The translations under genes and the position numbers were made by a program. Positions 33,695-42,778 of a stretch of DNA of 44,574 nt are shown piece after piece. The number at the start of each line of letters is the position of its first letter. Positions within the stretch are counted from its first letter, which is position 1. The notes beneath the pieces are model-generated. The model was given only the letters and a program-made list of their open reading frames with translations, did no database searches and had not been told where the DNA came from. The stretch is from an uncultured Lachnospiraceae bacterium (GTDB lineage Bacteria; Bacillota; Clostridia; Lachnospirales; Lachnospiraceae), in contig CANQMA010000011.1 in NCBI GenBank assembly GCA_947624875.1, forward strand, positions 1-44,574, written 5' to 3'.

Positions 33695-33723
33695 ATCTTA
33701 ATATATTTTTTTCATGCTGTCAA
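33695..33723 (-). promoter_or_regulatory. Sigma-A-type promoter of recA-recX
   Basis: Minus strand TTGACA (33718-33723), exact 17-bp spacer, TAAGAT (33695-33700). Predicted start near 33688, next to the LexA box. Confidence 0.8.
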
Positions 33724-33840
33724 CAGAATATATCAATGCAATTAAATCACATATAATATGTTACTATATTCATGACAGCCATGCAACCGTTTTCCTGAAA
33801 TCCAGATTTGGTTGTCCTGCCTTAAGTCTGCTCTTATTAT

Positions 33841-33875
33841 AAAAAAAGAAGTGTCCAAAAACATGGACACTTCTT
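33841..33875 (-). terminator. Terminator of the yicC-to-aminotransferase operon
   Basis: Minus strand AAGAAGTGTCCA pairs perfectly with TGGACACTTCTT around a 6-nt loop, followed by a T run. Confidence 0.92.
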
Positions 33876-33892
33876 GAAAATTATGATCGGTT

Positions 33893-35173
33893 TTATTCAT
33901 TTAACATTTTTTCAATCGTGACAATTTTCACGCAAATGACTAATATCCGGCTTGCCATCAGCAATTCTTCCGGAGTTGCATAAGACGGTGCGATACGGAT
34001 ATTGCTGTCTGTCGGATCATTGCCATACGGATATGTTGCTCCTGCTCCGGTCAAAACCATTCCTGCATTTTTGCACATCTGTACAATTTTCTTTGCACAT
34101 CCGTCCATAACATCTAAGGATATAAAATAACCGCCTAACGGATTTGTCCACTTTGCGATATCTGCATCTTTTAATTCTGCATCAAATTCATTCAAAACTG
34201 CTTGAAACTTCGGGCGCATCAGTTTTGCATGTTTCATCATATGCGCTTTAATTCCATCGAAATCTTTGAAGTAACGAACATGTCTTAACTGATTAATTTT
34301 ATCATGGCCAATCGTTTGAACTGACATCTGCTTTTTAATTGGCTTTAAGTTTTCTTTTGATGCGGCAAGCGCTGCAATTCCGGAGCCCGGAAACGTCACT
34401 TTGGAGGTTGAGGCAAACTCAAACACCATGTCGGGATTTCCTGCCTTCCTACATTCTTCTAAAATGTCCAGGATTTTAACCTGTTCCTCTTCATATAAAT
34501 GATGGACTGCATAGGCATTATCCCAGTAAATTCTAAAATCTTCTGCGGCAGGCTTTAAGGCTGCCATCCGTTTTACGACCTCATCGGAATAACAGATGCC
34601 GGTTGGATTGGAATACTTTGGAACACACCAGATTCCCTTAATCGCATCATCTTCTGACACCAGTTTTTCTACGATATCCATATCGGGTCCGTCCTCTAAC
34701 AGCGGAACCGTAATCATTTCAATCCCAAAATGTTCTGTAACCGCAAAATGTCTGTCATACCCCGGAACCGGGCAAAGCCACTTTACTTTTTCTAACTGAC
34801 ACCACGGCGTAGAACCCATAACGCCTTCCGCATAAGATCTTGCGACGGTGTCGTACATAATATTCAAACTGGAATTTCCATATACAATGACGTTTTTCGG
34901 GCTGACGTCCATAATCTCAGCCATAAGCCTCTTCGCCTCGGAAATTCCATCCATCACGCCATAATTTCTGACATCAAATCCGGATTCATCTTTGAAATCA
35001 TAGGAACTGTGGAATACATCAAACATTCCCATGGATATATCCAGCTGATCTGTCCCCGGCTTTCCTCTGGACATATCAAGAGAAACCTCTTCTGCACAGA
35101 TTTCTTCATACTGCTCTCTCAAATATTCCAGTCTCTTTCGTAGTTCCCTCTCACTTAAATCTCTGTAAGCCAT
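33893..35173 (-). CDS. PLP-dependent aminotransferase, aspartate aminotransferase type Ic-like
   Basis: A fold-type I aminotransferase of 426 aa. It resembles the subclass known as Asp_aminotransf (type Ic), long enzymes starting with a charged helix and SLDMSRGKPGTDQLD. The probable PLP lysine is in ASTSKVTFPGSG; the substrate-binding Arg is likely in SNIRIAPSYATPEEL near the end, and the PLP-ring contacts are in YWDNAYAVHHLY. Aspartate or another small amino acid is the likely donor; specificity cannot be read directly. Last gene of the operon from yicC, 21 nt after pgsA, with GGAGG before its ATG and a strong terminator after it. The functional link with its neighbours is unclear. Confidence 0.85.
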   Translation of the reverse strand: MAYRDLSERELRKRLEYLREQYEEICAEEVSLDMSRGKPGTDQLDISMGMFDVFHSSYDFKDESGFDVRNYGVMDGISEAKRLMAEIMDVSPKNVIVYGNSSLNIMYDTVARSYAEGVMGSTPWCQLEKVKWLCPVPGYDRHFAVTEHFGIEMITVPLLEDGPDMDIVEKLVSEDDAIKGIWCVPKYSNPTGICYSDEVVKRMAALKPAAEDFRIYWDNAYAVHHLYEEEQVKILDILEECRKAGNPDMVFEFASTSKVTFPGSGIAALAASKENLKPIKKQMSVQTIGHDKINQLRHVRYFKDFDGIKAHMMKHAKLMRPKFQAVLNEFDAELKDADIAKWTNPLGGYFISLDVMDGCAKKIVQMCKNAGMVLTGAGATYPYGNDPTDSNIRIAPSYATPEELLMASRILVICVKIVTIEKMLNE

Positions 35174-35194
35174 TCTCTTTTCCTCCTATACCAA

Positions 35195-35725
35195 CTAATT
35201 TTTCAGTACCTTACTATTTTTTATAACATAATCAGCCATTGAAATAATGGTCAACGCCAATGAAATATAAATGCAAATCCATCCTAAGGTTTCAAAAAAC
35301 GGATGAGGAATATCCAAAATCAATACAATAATCATAATCATTTGAAAAACAGTTTTAAACTTTCCCCACCAGCCCGCAGCTAAAACAATATTTTGAGCCG
35401 CTGCAAGCGTACGGAATCCACTGACAAAAAGTTCCCTGCTGATAATCACAATGACAATCCACTCAGGAATTTTACTTCCACAAAGACAAATTAACGCTGA
35501 ACACACTAAAAGTTTATCTGCCAGCGGATCCATAAATTTCCCAAAATTTGTGATTAATCCTTTTTTTCTGGCAATCATACCGTCAAAAAAATCGGTAATG
35601 CTGGCAGCGATAAATAAAGCGACAGCAAAATAATTATGCGCCTGTATTTTGTCTGACAACATAAAAAACACAAAAAAAGGAATCAATATAATTCTTATAA
35701 TGGTTAATTTATTTGGCAAGTTCAT
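35195..35725 (-). CDS. pgsA: CDP-diacylglycerol--glycerol-3-phosphate 3-phosphatidyltransferase
   Basis: Makes phosphatidylglycerol phosphate, the committed step to phosphatidylglycerol, in the membrane. The 176-aa protein has the full CDP-alcohol phosphotransferase motif D45-x2-D48-G-x2-A-R-x8-G-x3-D66-x3-D70 and about five membrane helices. Its ATG overlaps the rimO stop codon (ATGA), with GAGGA inside rimO, so translation is coupled. The rimO-pgsA pair is common in Firmicutes. Confidence 0.95.
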   Translation of the reverse strand: MNLPNKLTIIRIILIPFFVFFMLSDKIQAHNYFAVALFIAASITDFFDGMIARKKGLITNFGKFMDPLADKLLVCSALICLCGSKIPEWIVIVIISRELFVSGFRTLAAAQNIVLAAGWWGKFKTVFQMIMIIVLILDIPHPFFETLGWICIYISLALTIISMADYVIKNSKVLKN

Positions 35726-37062
35726 CTATTTTCCTCCTGACACAATTCTCCAATCAAGTCATAATCGTTTGTTCCGGTTACCGTCACCCTGACAAAATCT
35801 CCCGTCATCAATTCCTCATTCGTCATGACAAAGATGTTGCTGTCAACGCCCGGAGTGTCTCTATAAGTTCTGCCGATGTATGCGTTCTCCCCACTGATTT
35901 TTCCTTCAATCATAGTAAGAAACGTTTTCCCAAGCAGTTGACCGGCTTTGTGAAAGACAATGTTCTGCTGTAATTCCATGATTTCATTTCTTCGGGCAGT
36001 CTTGATATCCTCGGGAATCTGATGATCCATTTCTGCCGCCGGTGTGTTTTCCTCCGGAGAATAAGTAAAGACCCCTAGGCGTTCAAATTTCATTTCCTCG
36101 ACAAATTGCAGGATTTCCTCATGGTCTTTCTGTGTTTCGCCCGGGAAACCGGTAATCAATGTCGTCCGAAGAACGATATCCGGAATTCTTCTGCGAAGTG
36201 CTGCTATCTGCTTTCGAATTTCAGCATTCGTCGTTTTCCGCCCCATTCGTTTCAAAATAAGATCAGAAGCGTGCTGTATCGGAATATCCAGATAATGGCA
36301 GATTTTCTGTTCCTCTGCCATAACATCAATCAGTTCGCCGTAAATTTCTTCCGGATAACAATATAAAATCCGAATCCATCGGATATCCGGTATTGCCGCC
36401 AGTTTTTTCAACAGGATATGCAGTGTTTTCTCACCATATAAATCTTTCCCATAAACTGTCGTTTCCTGCGCCACTAAAACAAGTTCCCGGATACCTTTCC
36501 GGGCGAGTTCTTCCGCTTCCTTCAGCAGTTTTTCCATCGGAACGCTGCGGTAATTTCCACGAATCTTTGGAATAATACAGTATGTACAGTGCTTATCACA
36601 GCCTTCTGCAATTTTCAAGTAGGCGTAACTGCTGATGGAAGATAAATTTCTCGGCGCATCAGCGCCTGCAAGATAATCAATCTGTTTCAGTTTTTTAATT
36701 TTTTCCTTTTTTTCGAAAAACGAATCCAGCGCTTCCACGATACTGTCAATTGCCGTTGTTCCAATACAGATATCGATTTCAGGAATTTCTTCCTCTATTT
36801 CATCAATATAGCGCTGTGCCAGACATCCTGCCAGAACCAACGCCTGACAGTGTCCGTCCTCTTTATAGCGCGCCATATCAAAAATAGTTTCAATACTCTC
36901 TTCCTTTGCGTCGTTGATAAAACAACAGCTGTTGATAATAATGATATCTGCTTCTTCCTCATCGTCAGTAAACTGATATCCCGCTTTTGAAAGCAGTCCC
37001 GACATATGTTCAGAATCAACCAGATTTTTATCGCAGCCCAGTGAAATAAATAATACTTTCAA
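35722..37062 (-). CDS. rimO: Ribosomal protein S12 methylthiotransferase RimO
   Basis: Radical SAM enzyme that adds a methylthio group to Asp88 (E. coli numbering) of ribosomal protein S12. The 446-aa protein has the N-terminal UPF0004 domain with three cluster cysteines (C10, C46 or C47, C80), the radical SAM motif C155-x3-C159-x2-C162 (GCDKHCTYC), and a C-terminal TRAM domain. The start LFISLGCDKNLVDSEH is RimO-specific and distinguishes it from MiaB. Initiation is at TTG: two tandem TTGs follow GAGGAG, and the second (37062) has the better 6-nt spacing and gives the family-like MKVLFISLG. Confidence 0.93.
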   Translation of the reverse strand: MKVLFISLGCDKNLVDSEHMSGLLSKAGYQFTDDEEEADIIIINSCCFINDAKEESIETIFDMARYKEDGHCQALVLAGCLAQRYIDEIEEEIPEIDICIGTTAIDSIVEALDSFFEKKEKIKKLKQIDYLAGADAPRNLSSISSYAYLKIAEGCDKHCTYCIIPKIRGNYRSVPMEKLLKEAEELARKGIRELVLVAQETTVYGKDLYGEKTLHILLKKLAAIPDIRWIRILYCYPEEIYGELIDVMAEEQKICHYLDIPIQHASDLILKRMGRKTTNAEIRKQIAALRRRIPDIVLRTTLITGFPGETQKDHEEILQFVEEMKFERLGVFTYSPEENTPAAEMDHQIPEDIKTARRNEIMELQQNIVFHKAGQLLGKTFLTMIEGKISGENAYIGRTYRDTPGVDSNIFVMTNEELMTGDFVRVTVTGTNDYDLIGELCQEENR

Positions 37063-37128
37063 CAATATCTCCTCTAAAGGAATAAAATTTTATCTCCCGC
37101 CATAAAACAGAAGTGTGAAAACCACCGT

Positions 37129-37371
37129 TTATTCCTCGTCGTCACCTACAATGGTGATTTTAGATTGGTAAAGTTCATCGATTGCAACAGATAACGGTTT
37201 CTTCCCCTCCGGTGCATCTACCAGCGGTTCATCCCCTGAAATTAACTGTCTTGCCCTCTTTGAGGTTGCCATAACAATAGAGTAACGGCTCTGAACTACC
37301 GGCTGTTCTCCATCTTCCACCTCGCTGTTTACTACTTTCATTAAATCTGAATAGGACGGATGTAACATCAT
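37129..37371 (-). CDS. rpoZ: DNA-directed RNA polymerase omega subunit
   Basis: Omega helps fold and assemble the beta' subunit. The 80-aa protein keeps the core RpoZ segment SRYSIVMATSKRARQLISG (residues 29-47) followed by PLSVAIDELYQSKITI. Two ATGs are adjacent (37371 and 37368). The first overlaps the gmk stop as ATGA; the second is better spaced (7 nt) from AAGGAG. Position after gmk is conserved in bacteria. Confidence 0.93.
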   Translation of the reverse strand: MMLHPSYSDLMKVVNSEVEDGEQPVVQSRYSIVMATSKRARQLISGDEPLVDAPEGKKPLSVAIDELYQSKITIVGDDEE

Positions 37372-37997
37372 GAATCTCCTTTCGAAAAATTTATAATTTG
37401 ATTTTTTATAGTTTCTACCTGCTCTTTATTTGCTAAAACAGGATGATTGTCTGTAACAATCCGATTGATATTAACGGCGCAGTCGTCAACCTGGTCATTT
37501 ACAACAAAATAATCATAATTGTTGAGCGCCTTGGTTTCTTCAGCAGCTTTTTCCAACCGTTTCAGAATTACTTCGCCGCTTTCCGTATTTCTTCCAATCA
37601 GACGCCGCTTTAATTCCTCGGCAGATGGCGGCAGAAGAAAAATCAAAATTGTTTCCGGCATTTTCTGTTTAATCTGCAAAGCGCCCTGCGCCTCAATTTC
37701 CAAAATCACATGATTCCCGGCGTCAAGATTTTCTTCAACATATTTTTTGGGCGTGCCATAATAATGGTCCACATATTCTGCATATTCCAGCAGTTCCTGC
37801 TGTTCTATCATCTTTTCAAAAGATTCCCTGGTGAGGAAGAAATAATGAACTCCTTCCGTCTCCCCATTTCTCGGCTGTCTTGTCGTTGCAGAAATAGAGA
37901 TTTTGTAATTCGGATACCGCTCCAATAATCTATGGACAACAGTTCCTTTTCCAACACCGGAAAATCCGGATATTACCAACAATTTTCCTCGTTTCAT
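37368..37997 (-). CDS. gmk: Guanylate kinase
   Basis: Phosphorylates GMP to GDP with ATP. The 209-aa protein has the P-loop GFSGVGKGT (residues 11-19), the GMP-binding segment SATTRQPRNGETEGVHYFFL (36-55) and a lid region near RLIGRNTESGEVILKRL. ATG behind AGGAG, 11 nt after the yicC stop. In many Firmicutes remA (DUF370) lies between yicC and gmk; here it does not. Confidence 0.96.
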   Translation of the reverse strand: MKRGKLLVISGFSGVGKGTVVHRLLERYPNYKISISATTRQPRNGETEGVHYFFLTRESFEKMIEQQELLEYAEYVDHYYGTPKKYVEENLDAGNHVILEIEAQGALQIKQKMPETILIFLLPPSAEELKRRLIGRNTESGEVILKRLEKAAEETKALNNYDYFVVNDQVDDCAVNINRIVTDNHPVLANKEQVETIKNQIINFSKGDS

Positions 37998-38008
37998 GCC
38001 TGCTCCTG

Positions 38009-38887
38009 TTATTCAATATTCTGAATCTGCTCTCGAATTTTTTCAATTTCTGTTTTTAACTCAATGGCAACATCCGCTATTTCGGCGTCTGTTGTTTTCG
38101 ACAGCGTTGTATTGGCTTCCCGATTCAGTTCCTGTGCAATAAAATCCAGTCTTCTGCCAATCGCATTTCCTTTCGTCAGGGCATCTTTCATGCCGGCGAT
38201 ATGACTATATAAACGGACAATTTCCTCATCAATGCAGACCTTATCTGAAAACATCACGACTTCCTGTGCAATCCGGCTCTCGTCAATCTGGTGATCATCC
38301 AAAAGTTCATGTACCTTTTCTGTAATTTTTTCACGGTATTCTGCATCAATGAGAGGAGATCTTTCTTCTATAAACTGGACATTTCCCTTCAGATGTTCCA
38401 GTTTATCAATCAAATCCGCATAAAGCCTTTGTCCTTCCTCACTGCGCGCATCGACCAGTTTTTTGGCCGCCTCATCCACTGTCCGGATGACAAGCTGCTC
38501 CATCAGTTCTTCGTCATCCTCACCGGATTCAATTGTAATAACATCCGGACTTCTCATAATATGACTGGCTTTGATATCATTTTCAACGTCCAGCTCCGCA
38601 CTGATTTTTTGATATGTATCGTAATATTCCCGCGCCAGAACGCTGTTATATCGAATACATTCATTGTTCTCCCCATCATTTTCATAAGTAATAAATAAAT
38701 CGACCTTCCCGCGCTCGACATACTTTTTTACTTCATTTCGGATTTTATTTTCTAAAAAGTTTAATTTCTTTGGAAGTTTGATCCCAAGTTCCAAATATCT
38801 GTGATTTACGGATTTGATTTCGACAGACACTTTTCTCTCCTCTGAGGACAGTTCTGCCCTGCCGAATCCGGTCATGCTTTTTATCAT
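38009..38887 (-). CDS. yicC: YicC-family endoribonuclease
   Basis: The family (YicC in E. coli, YloC in B. subtilis) has been described as a ring-shaped endoribonuclease involved in RNA decay. The 292-aa length and ends match: N-terminus MIKSMTGFGRAE, conserved EIKSVNHRYLE, and the C-terminal DUF1732-type block ending GNAIGRRLDFIAQELNREAN to EIEKIREQIQNIE. It starts the operon with gmk, rpoZ, rimO, pgsA and an aminotransferase. ATG behind GGGAAC; strong promoter upstream. Confidence 0.94.
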   Translation of the reverse strand: MIKSMTGFGRAELSSEERKVSVEIKSVNHRYLELGIKLPKKLNFLENKIRNEVKKYVERGKVDLFITYENDGENNECIRYNSVLAREYYDTYQKISAELDVENDIKASHIMRSPDVITIESGEDDEELMEQLVIRTVDEAAKKLVDARSEEGQRLYADLIDKLEHLKGNVQFIEERSPLIDAEYREKITEKVHELLDDHQIDESRIAQEVVMFSDKVCIDEEIVRLYSHIAGMKDALTKGNAIGRRLDFIAQELNREANTTLSKTTDAEIADVAIELKTEIEKIREQIQNIE

Positions 38888-38936
38888 AAAGTTCCCTTTC
38901 TATATAGCATTCTGAATGTTTTTCATAATCTTATTT

Positions 38937-38965
38937 ATTTTATACTATTGCTTTCCTGTCGTCAA
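38937..38965 (-). promoter_or_regulatory. Sigma-A-type promoter of the yicC operon
   Basis: Minus strand TTGACG (38960-38965), 17-bp spacer, TAAAAT (38937-38942). Leader about 40 nt. Confidence 0.75.
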
Positions 38966-39009
38966 GGCAAATCCCCTGTAAAGAAAGCGCAGAATCAATC
39001 ACATGTTTT

Positions 39010-39750
39010 CTACAATCTTCTCTGACGGACAATTTCATATGCCAGGACTCCCGCGGCAACAGATGCGTTGAGCGAATCAATATCTCCTGCCATTGGAATG
39101 GACGCCGTAAAATCACATTTTTCCTTCACCAGACGGCTGACTCCTTTCCCTTCATTTCCAATCACCAATCCAATACTACCGGTAAGGTTTAAGTCATACA
39201 TTGCCGTTCCATTCATATCCGCGCATACAAACCAGAGTCCCTTCTTTTTCAAGTCTTCAATTGTTTTAGAGAGATTGGTCACCTTCGCCACAGGCGTATA
39301 ATGGATTGCGCCTGCAGAAGCCTTGATGGCCGTAGCAGTGAGTCCCGCCGCCCTGTGTTTTGGTATAATCACTCCGTGGGCGCCCGCAAGATTCGCAGTA
39401 CGGATGATTGCTCCAAGATTATGCGGATCTTCGATTTCATCTAACAAAAAGACAAACGGCGCTTCCCCTTTTTCTTCGGCTTTTTTAATAATCTCATCCA
39501 CTGTCGCATACGCATACGCTGCAATGTAGGCAATCACTCCCTGATGATGTCCGGTTTCTGACATCTGATCAAGCCGCTCCTTTTTCACATACTGAATCAG
39601 CGTATCCTGCTTTTTTGCCTCGCGGACAATGGTGTTCATAAAACTCTCGGTACAATGTTCCAAAAGAAACAGTTTGTCCACCGTTTTTCCGGCTCGAAAA
39701 GCCTCGATTACTGAATTTCTTCCCTCTATTGTAAATTCTTCGTATCTCAT
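39010..39750 (-). CDS. rlmB: 23S rRNA (guanosine-2'-O-)-methyltransferase RlmB (SpoU family)
   Basis: TrmH/SpoU-type knotted methyltransferase; RlmB methylates G2251 of 23S rRNA. The 246-aa protein has an N-terminal substrate-binding domain (about 1-75, IEGRNSVIEAF) and a SPOUT domain with the three motifs LDEIEDPHNLGAIIRTA, LVIGNEGKGVSRLV and DSLNASVAAGVLAYE. Specificity for G2251 is assumed from the family and from the conserved cysS-mrnC-rlmB order. Start ATG 39750 behind GGAG; GTG 39756 is less likely. I see no terminator downstream. Confidence 0.92.
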   Translation of the reverse strand: MRYEEFTIEGRNSVIEAFRAGKTVDKLFLLEHCTESFMNTIVREAKKQDTLIQYVKKERLDQMSETGHHQGVIAYIAAYAYATVDEIIKKAEEKGEAPFVFLLDEIEDPHNLGAIIRTANLAGAHGVIIPKHRAAGLTATAIKASAGAIHYTPVAKVTNLSKTIEDLKKKGLWFVCADMNGTAMYDLNLTGSIGLVIGNEGKGVSRLVKEKCDFTASIPMAGDIDSLNASVAAGVLAYEIVRQRRL

Positions 39751-39767
39751 AATCACTCCATTTTTTA

Positions 39768-40205
39768 CTATATCAAATGCTGTTCTCTTAGTTTTTCCAG
39801 ACCTTTCTGAATCAGTTCCATCATTCTCACAGAAGATCCGGATAAATATAACCAGCCCATCAGCGCTTCAAATCCTGTTGCCATGCGGTAATCATGAAAG
39901 GTTGCATTTTTGGCCTTGGTGACAGTTTTGGCGTTTCTTCCCCGCTTAAAAACCGCCTGTTCTTCATCAGTCAGTTCATCCATAACCGCCAGAATCATAT
40001 TTTTTTGTGTCTCGGCTTTTACCAGCGAAGACGCCTCTTTATGAATTTTTTGAACTTGCCTGTTTGCCTCGTCTACAATCAGGGTTCGAATGACAATTTC
40101 ATAAATTCCATCTCCAATATAAGCCAGGGTCAAAGGCGAATAATCTGTCGCGTTGATGTCTTTTAAATTCATATTCTCTTTTATAATCTGAAATATATCC
40201 TGCAT
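39768..40205 (-). CDS. mrnC: Mini-ribonuclease III
   Basis: A stand-alone RNase III catalytic domain without the dsRNA-binding domain; in B. subtilis it matures 23S rRNA. The 145-aa protein shows the family signatures LAYIGDGIYEIVIRTL (about 28-43) and TGFEALMGWLYLSG (about 111-124), which contain the acidic metal ligands. It follows cysS after a terminator-like hairpin and precedes rlmB by about 17 nt, the usual arrangement in Firmicutes. ATG behind AAGG. Confidence 0.94.
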   Translation of the reverse strand: MQDIFQIIKENMNLKDINATDYSPLTLAYIGDGIYEIVIRTLIVDEANRQVQKIHKEASSLVKAETQKNMILAVMDELTDEEQAVFKRGRNAKTVTKAKNATFHDYRMATGFEALMGWLYLSGSSVRMMELIQKGLEKLREQHLI

Positions 40206-40217
40206 TACCTTGTCCTG

Positions 40218-40249
40218 AAAAAGCGCATAGAAATTTTTCCTCTATGCGC
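40218..40249 (-). terminator. Terminator-like hairpin between cysS and mrnC
   Basis: Minus strand GCGCATAGA pairs perfectly with TCTATGCGC around a 9-nt loop and is followed by five T residues. It probably reduces read-through from cysS into mrnC-rlmB. Confidence 0.75.
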
Positions 40250-40283
40250 CCTCAAATTTTTAATCCTGATTTTTGTCAAGTGC

Positions 40284-41696
40284 CTAACTTCTGGTCCACT
40301 TTGTTCCTTCCCGCGTATCCTTTAAAAGAATTCCTTTTTCTGCCAATTCATCACGGATACTGTCTGCCAGTGCAAAGTTTTTCTCCTTCTTTGCATTCGC
40401 TCGTTTTTGAATCATTTCCTCAATATAATCCTCATCGCCGACCGCCTGCATCTTTCGTTCTAAGAGGATTCCTAACACGTCGCATAACCGGAATAACATC
40501 TCATAGAGCTGTTTTGCAAATTGTTTTGTGTTGGAAGCGGCAAGATGGCTGTTTGTAAACTTGACCAGTTCAAAGACTGCTGAAATGGCATTTGCGGTAT
40601 TGCAGTCATCCTCCATTGCGCATTCAAACTTTTGTACATACTGCTTCGCGCCTGCCAAAGTATCTTGTTCTTCCGCGGTCATTTTCCCATCCGCACCGGA
40701 TTGTATGATTTCCCGAATTTTTTCTGCTGCGGTTAAAATTCTCTCCAATCCGTTTTTTGCTGCCTCCATCAATTCCGCATTAAAGTTTAACGGACTTCTG
40801 TAATGGGCGCTCAGCATAAAAAACCGCAGGACCTGAAGGTCATATTTTTGGGAAATATCGCGAACCGTAAAAAAGTTTCCAAGCGATTTCGACATCTTTG
40901 TTCCATCAATATTTAAGAATGCATTGTGCATCCAGTATTTGGAAAACGGGCATCCGTTTGCAGCCTCACTCTGTGCAATCTCATTTTCATGATGTGGAAA
41001 AATCAAATCTTCTCCTCCGGCGTGAATATCGATTTCATCACCAAGATATTTTTTGGACATCACGGAACATTCAATATGCCATCCCGGTCTGCCATCACTC
41101 CAAGGAGATGCCCAGGAAGGTTCCCCTTCTTTTTTAGGCTTCCATAAAACAAAATCCAGAGGATCTTCTTTCGATTCTTCCCCCGCAACCCGGATATCAC
41201 GGTGTCCGGACTCTAAATCGTCAATATTTTTCTTAGAAAGTTTTCCATAATCTTGAAACTTTCTTGTCCTAAAATAAACGGTTCCGTCAGAATCATACGC
41301 ATATCCTTTGTCAATCAAGGTCTGAATCATATCAATCATACCATCGATTTCCTGCGTCGCCATTGGATGCGTGGTTGCCGGTTTCACATTCATGCCTTCC
41401 ATATCTTTTTTGCATTCTCTTATGTAAAATTCGGAAATTTCCTGCGCAGTCGTTCCTTCTTCAATGGCGCGCTGAATGATTTTGTCGTCGACATCCGTAA
41501 AATTGGAAACATAGTTGACATCATATCCTTTATATTCTAAATATCTGCGAAAGGTATCAAACACAATCATCGGCCTGGCATTTCCAATATGAATATAGTC
41601 ATATACCGTAGGTCCGCAGACATACATGCTGACTTTCCCTTCCTGCAAAGGGACGAATTCTTCTTTACTCTTTGTTAATGTATTGTATATTTTCAT
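40284..41696 (-). CDS. cysS: Cysteinyl-tRNA synthetase
   Basis: Class I synthetase charging tRNA-Cys. The 470-aa protein has C27 followed by the HIGN form of the HIGH motif (36-39), the zinc-site region around [14 protein letters not shown] and HHENE, and KMSKS in [13 protein letters not shown]. The C-terminal DALR-like domain ends in [21 protein letters not shown] start at ATG 41696 behind AGGAGGG; the reading to 41783 adds 29 residues that overlap the upstream GNAT gene. No T-box leader is seen, because the gene is internal to an operon. Confidence 0.96.
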   Translation of the reverse strand: MKIYNTLTKSKEEFVPLQEGKVSMYVCGPTVYDYIHIGNARPMIVFDTFRRYLEYKGYDVNYVSNFTDVDDKIIQRAIEEGTTAQEISEFYIRECKKDMEGMNVKPATTHPMATQEIDGMIDMIQTLIDKGYAYDSDGTVYFRTRKFQDYGKLSKKNIDDLESGHRDIRVAGEESKEDPLDFVLWKPKKEGEPSWASPWSDGRPGWHIECSVMSKKYLGDEIDIHAGGEDLIFPHHENEIAQSEAANGCPFSKYWMHNAFLNIDGTKMSKSLGNFFTVRDISQKYDLQVLRFFMLSAHYRSPLNFNAELMEAAKNGLERILTAAEKIREIIQSGADGKMTAEEQDTLAGAKQYVQKFECAMEDDCNTANAISAVFELVKFTNSHLAASNTKQFAKQLYEMLFRLCDVLGILLERKMQAVGDEDYIEEMIQKRANAKKEKNFALADSIRDELAEKGILLKDTREGTKWTRS

Positions 41697-41709
41697 ATGC
41701 CCTCCTGTA

Positions 41710-42729
41710 TCACACATAATCGTTAATGAAAAATCCATTTTTGGAACAAATTTTTGGGAGCCCCTCCACCATCTTATATCCAAAGATATGTGCCGTCAAC
41801 TCTCCAATAGTCAATTCCAATTCCGGTTTATTTTTGAGTTCTTTTTCCTTCTTTTTTTCTACACGAATCCTTCCCTCTCCATAAGAAAAACGGAAACATC
41901 CGTTATTTTCTTCAATGACAGGGTCAGAAAGGCGAATGAGTACGGAACCTTCTTCTAACACACTGAAGTGTTTCAAAATGTTTTTCAGATTGACAATGCG
42001 CGCCATTACATAAGGCTTTTTTTCTGCGCTCAGCCAGCTCATGGTTCCCTTAATGGAATCGTCGAGCACTTCTTCCAGGATTTCATCATCAATCTGAATC
42101 CGATATCCTACAATGACCTTTCCTTCCACATAAATATCAATCTGTCCTTCTTCAACGTCAACCAATTGTTTCATTTTTTTAAAGTATTCCAAATCACGGC
42201 AAATCGTGATATCATACATTTTTTCGGTGTAGGCCTGTGCAAAAATAGCAAGGCGCACCAGATCAGCATTTTCAGCCTTCCGCGAAATCAGGGAGTGCGT
42301 CGGCTTTCTGCAAAGTTCCCGGGCTTTCGTACCCGGATGGTCTGAAACATATGAAAATCCATATTTTTGATATCGCTCTGCATTTTGCTCATTCGATGGA
42401 ATTAAATAGGTAAACGGCTGTTTTATGCTATACATTTCGCGAAGAATCTGAAAGAACAATTTTTTCATAAAGCCCTGATTACGATATAAAACATTGGTAC
42501 AGACACCGTAAATATATAAAACACTGCTTTTGAATTCTCCTATAATGACCGGCTGTGAAATTAATTGCAGTGAACTGACAAAATCACCATTTTCTTCACA
42601 CACAACAACCTCTGCGTCAGAAATTCTCTGTTCAAAATAGTAATCCGTATATGCCCTTGTTTCCTCAAAACACTGTTCGTATAGAGGCCGGATATTCTGT
42701 TTTTCCGCATGTTCAAGATATCTTATCAT
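41710..42729 (-). CDS. GNAT family N-acetyltransferase, Eis-like architecture
   Basis: A 339-aa protein with an N-terminal GNAT domain (about 1-145). [20 protein letters not shown] contains the beta4 strand and the acetyl-CoA loop (Q/R-x-x-G-x-G/F). A second half follows, ending in a sterol-carrier-like module ([14 protein letters not shown]) as in Eis-type acetyltransferases. Eis enzymes acetylate amino groups of aminoglycosides or lysines; the natural substrate here is unknown. It lies between a DUF2156 gene and cysS, 13 nt before the latter. ATG behind GGAG. Confidence 0.82.
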   Translation of the reverse strand: MIRYLEHAEKQNIRPLYEQCFEETRAYTDYYFEQRISDAEVVVCEENGDFVSSLQLISQPVIIGEFKSSVLYIYGVCTNVLYRNQGFMKKLFFQILREMYSIKQPFTYLIPSNEQNAERYQKYGFSYVSDHPGTKARELCRKPTHSLISRKAENADLVRLAIFAQAYTEKMYDITICRDLEYFKKMKQLVDVEEGQIDIYVEGKVIVGYRIQIDDEILEEVLDDSIKGTMSWLSAEKKPYVMARIVNLKNILKHFSVLEEGSVLIRLSDPVIEENNGCFRFSYGEGRIRVEKKKEKELKNKPELELTIGELTAHIFGYKMVEGLPKICSKNGFFINDYV

Positions 42730-42778
42730 AATCTACTCCATTACCCTGACAGGTCGCTTTTAATCGAACTGTTTTCAT

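Noticed and set aside
33724-33840. Small RNA between the aminotransferase terminator and the recA promoter
   Set aside because: There are some inverted repeats (CAACC/GGTTG), but no convincing promoter or terminator pair of its own.
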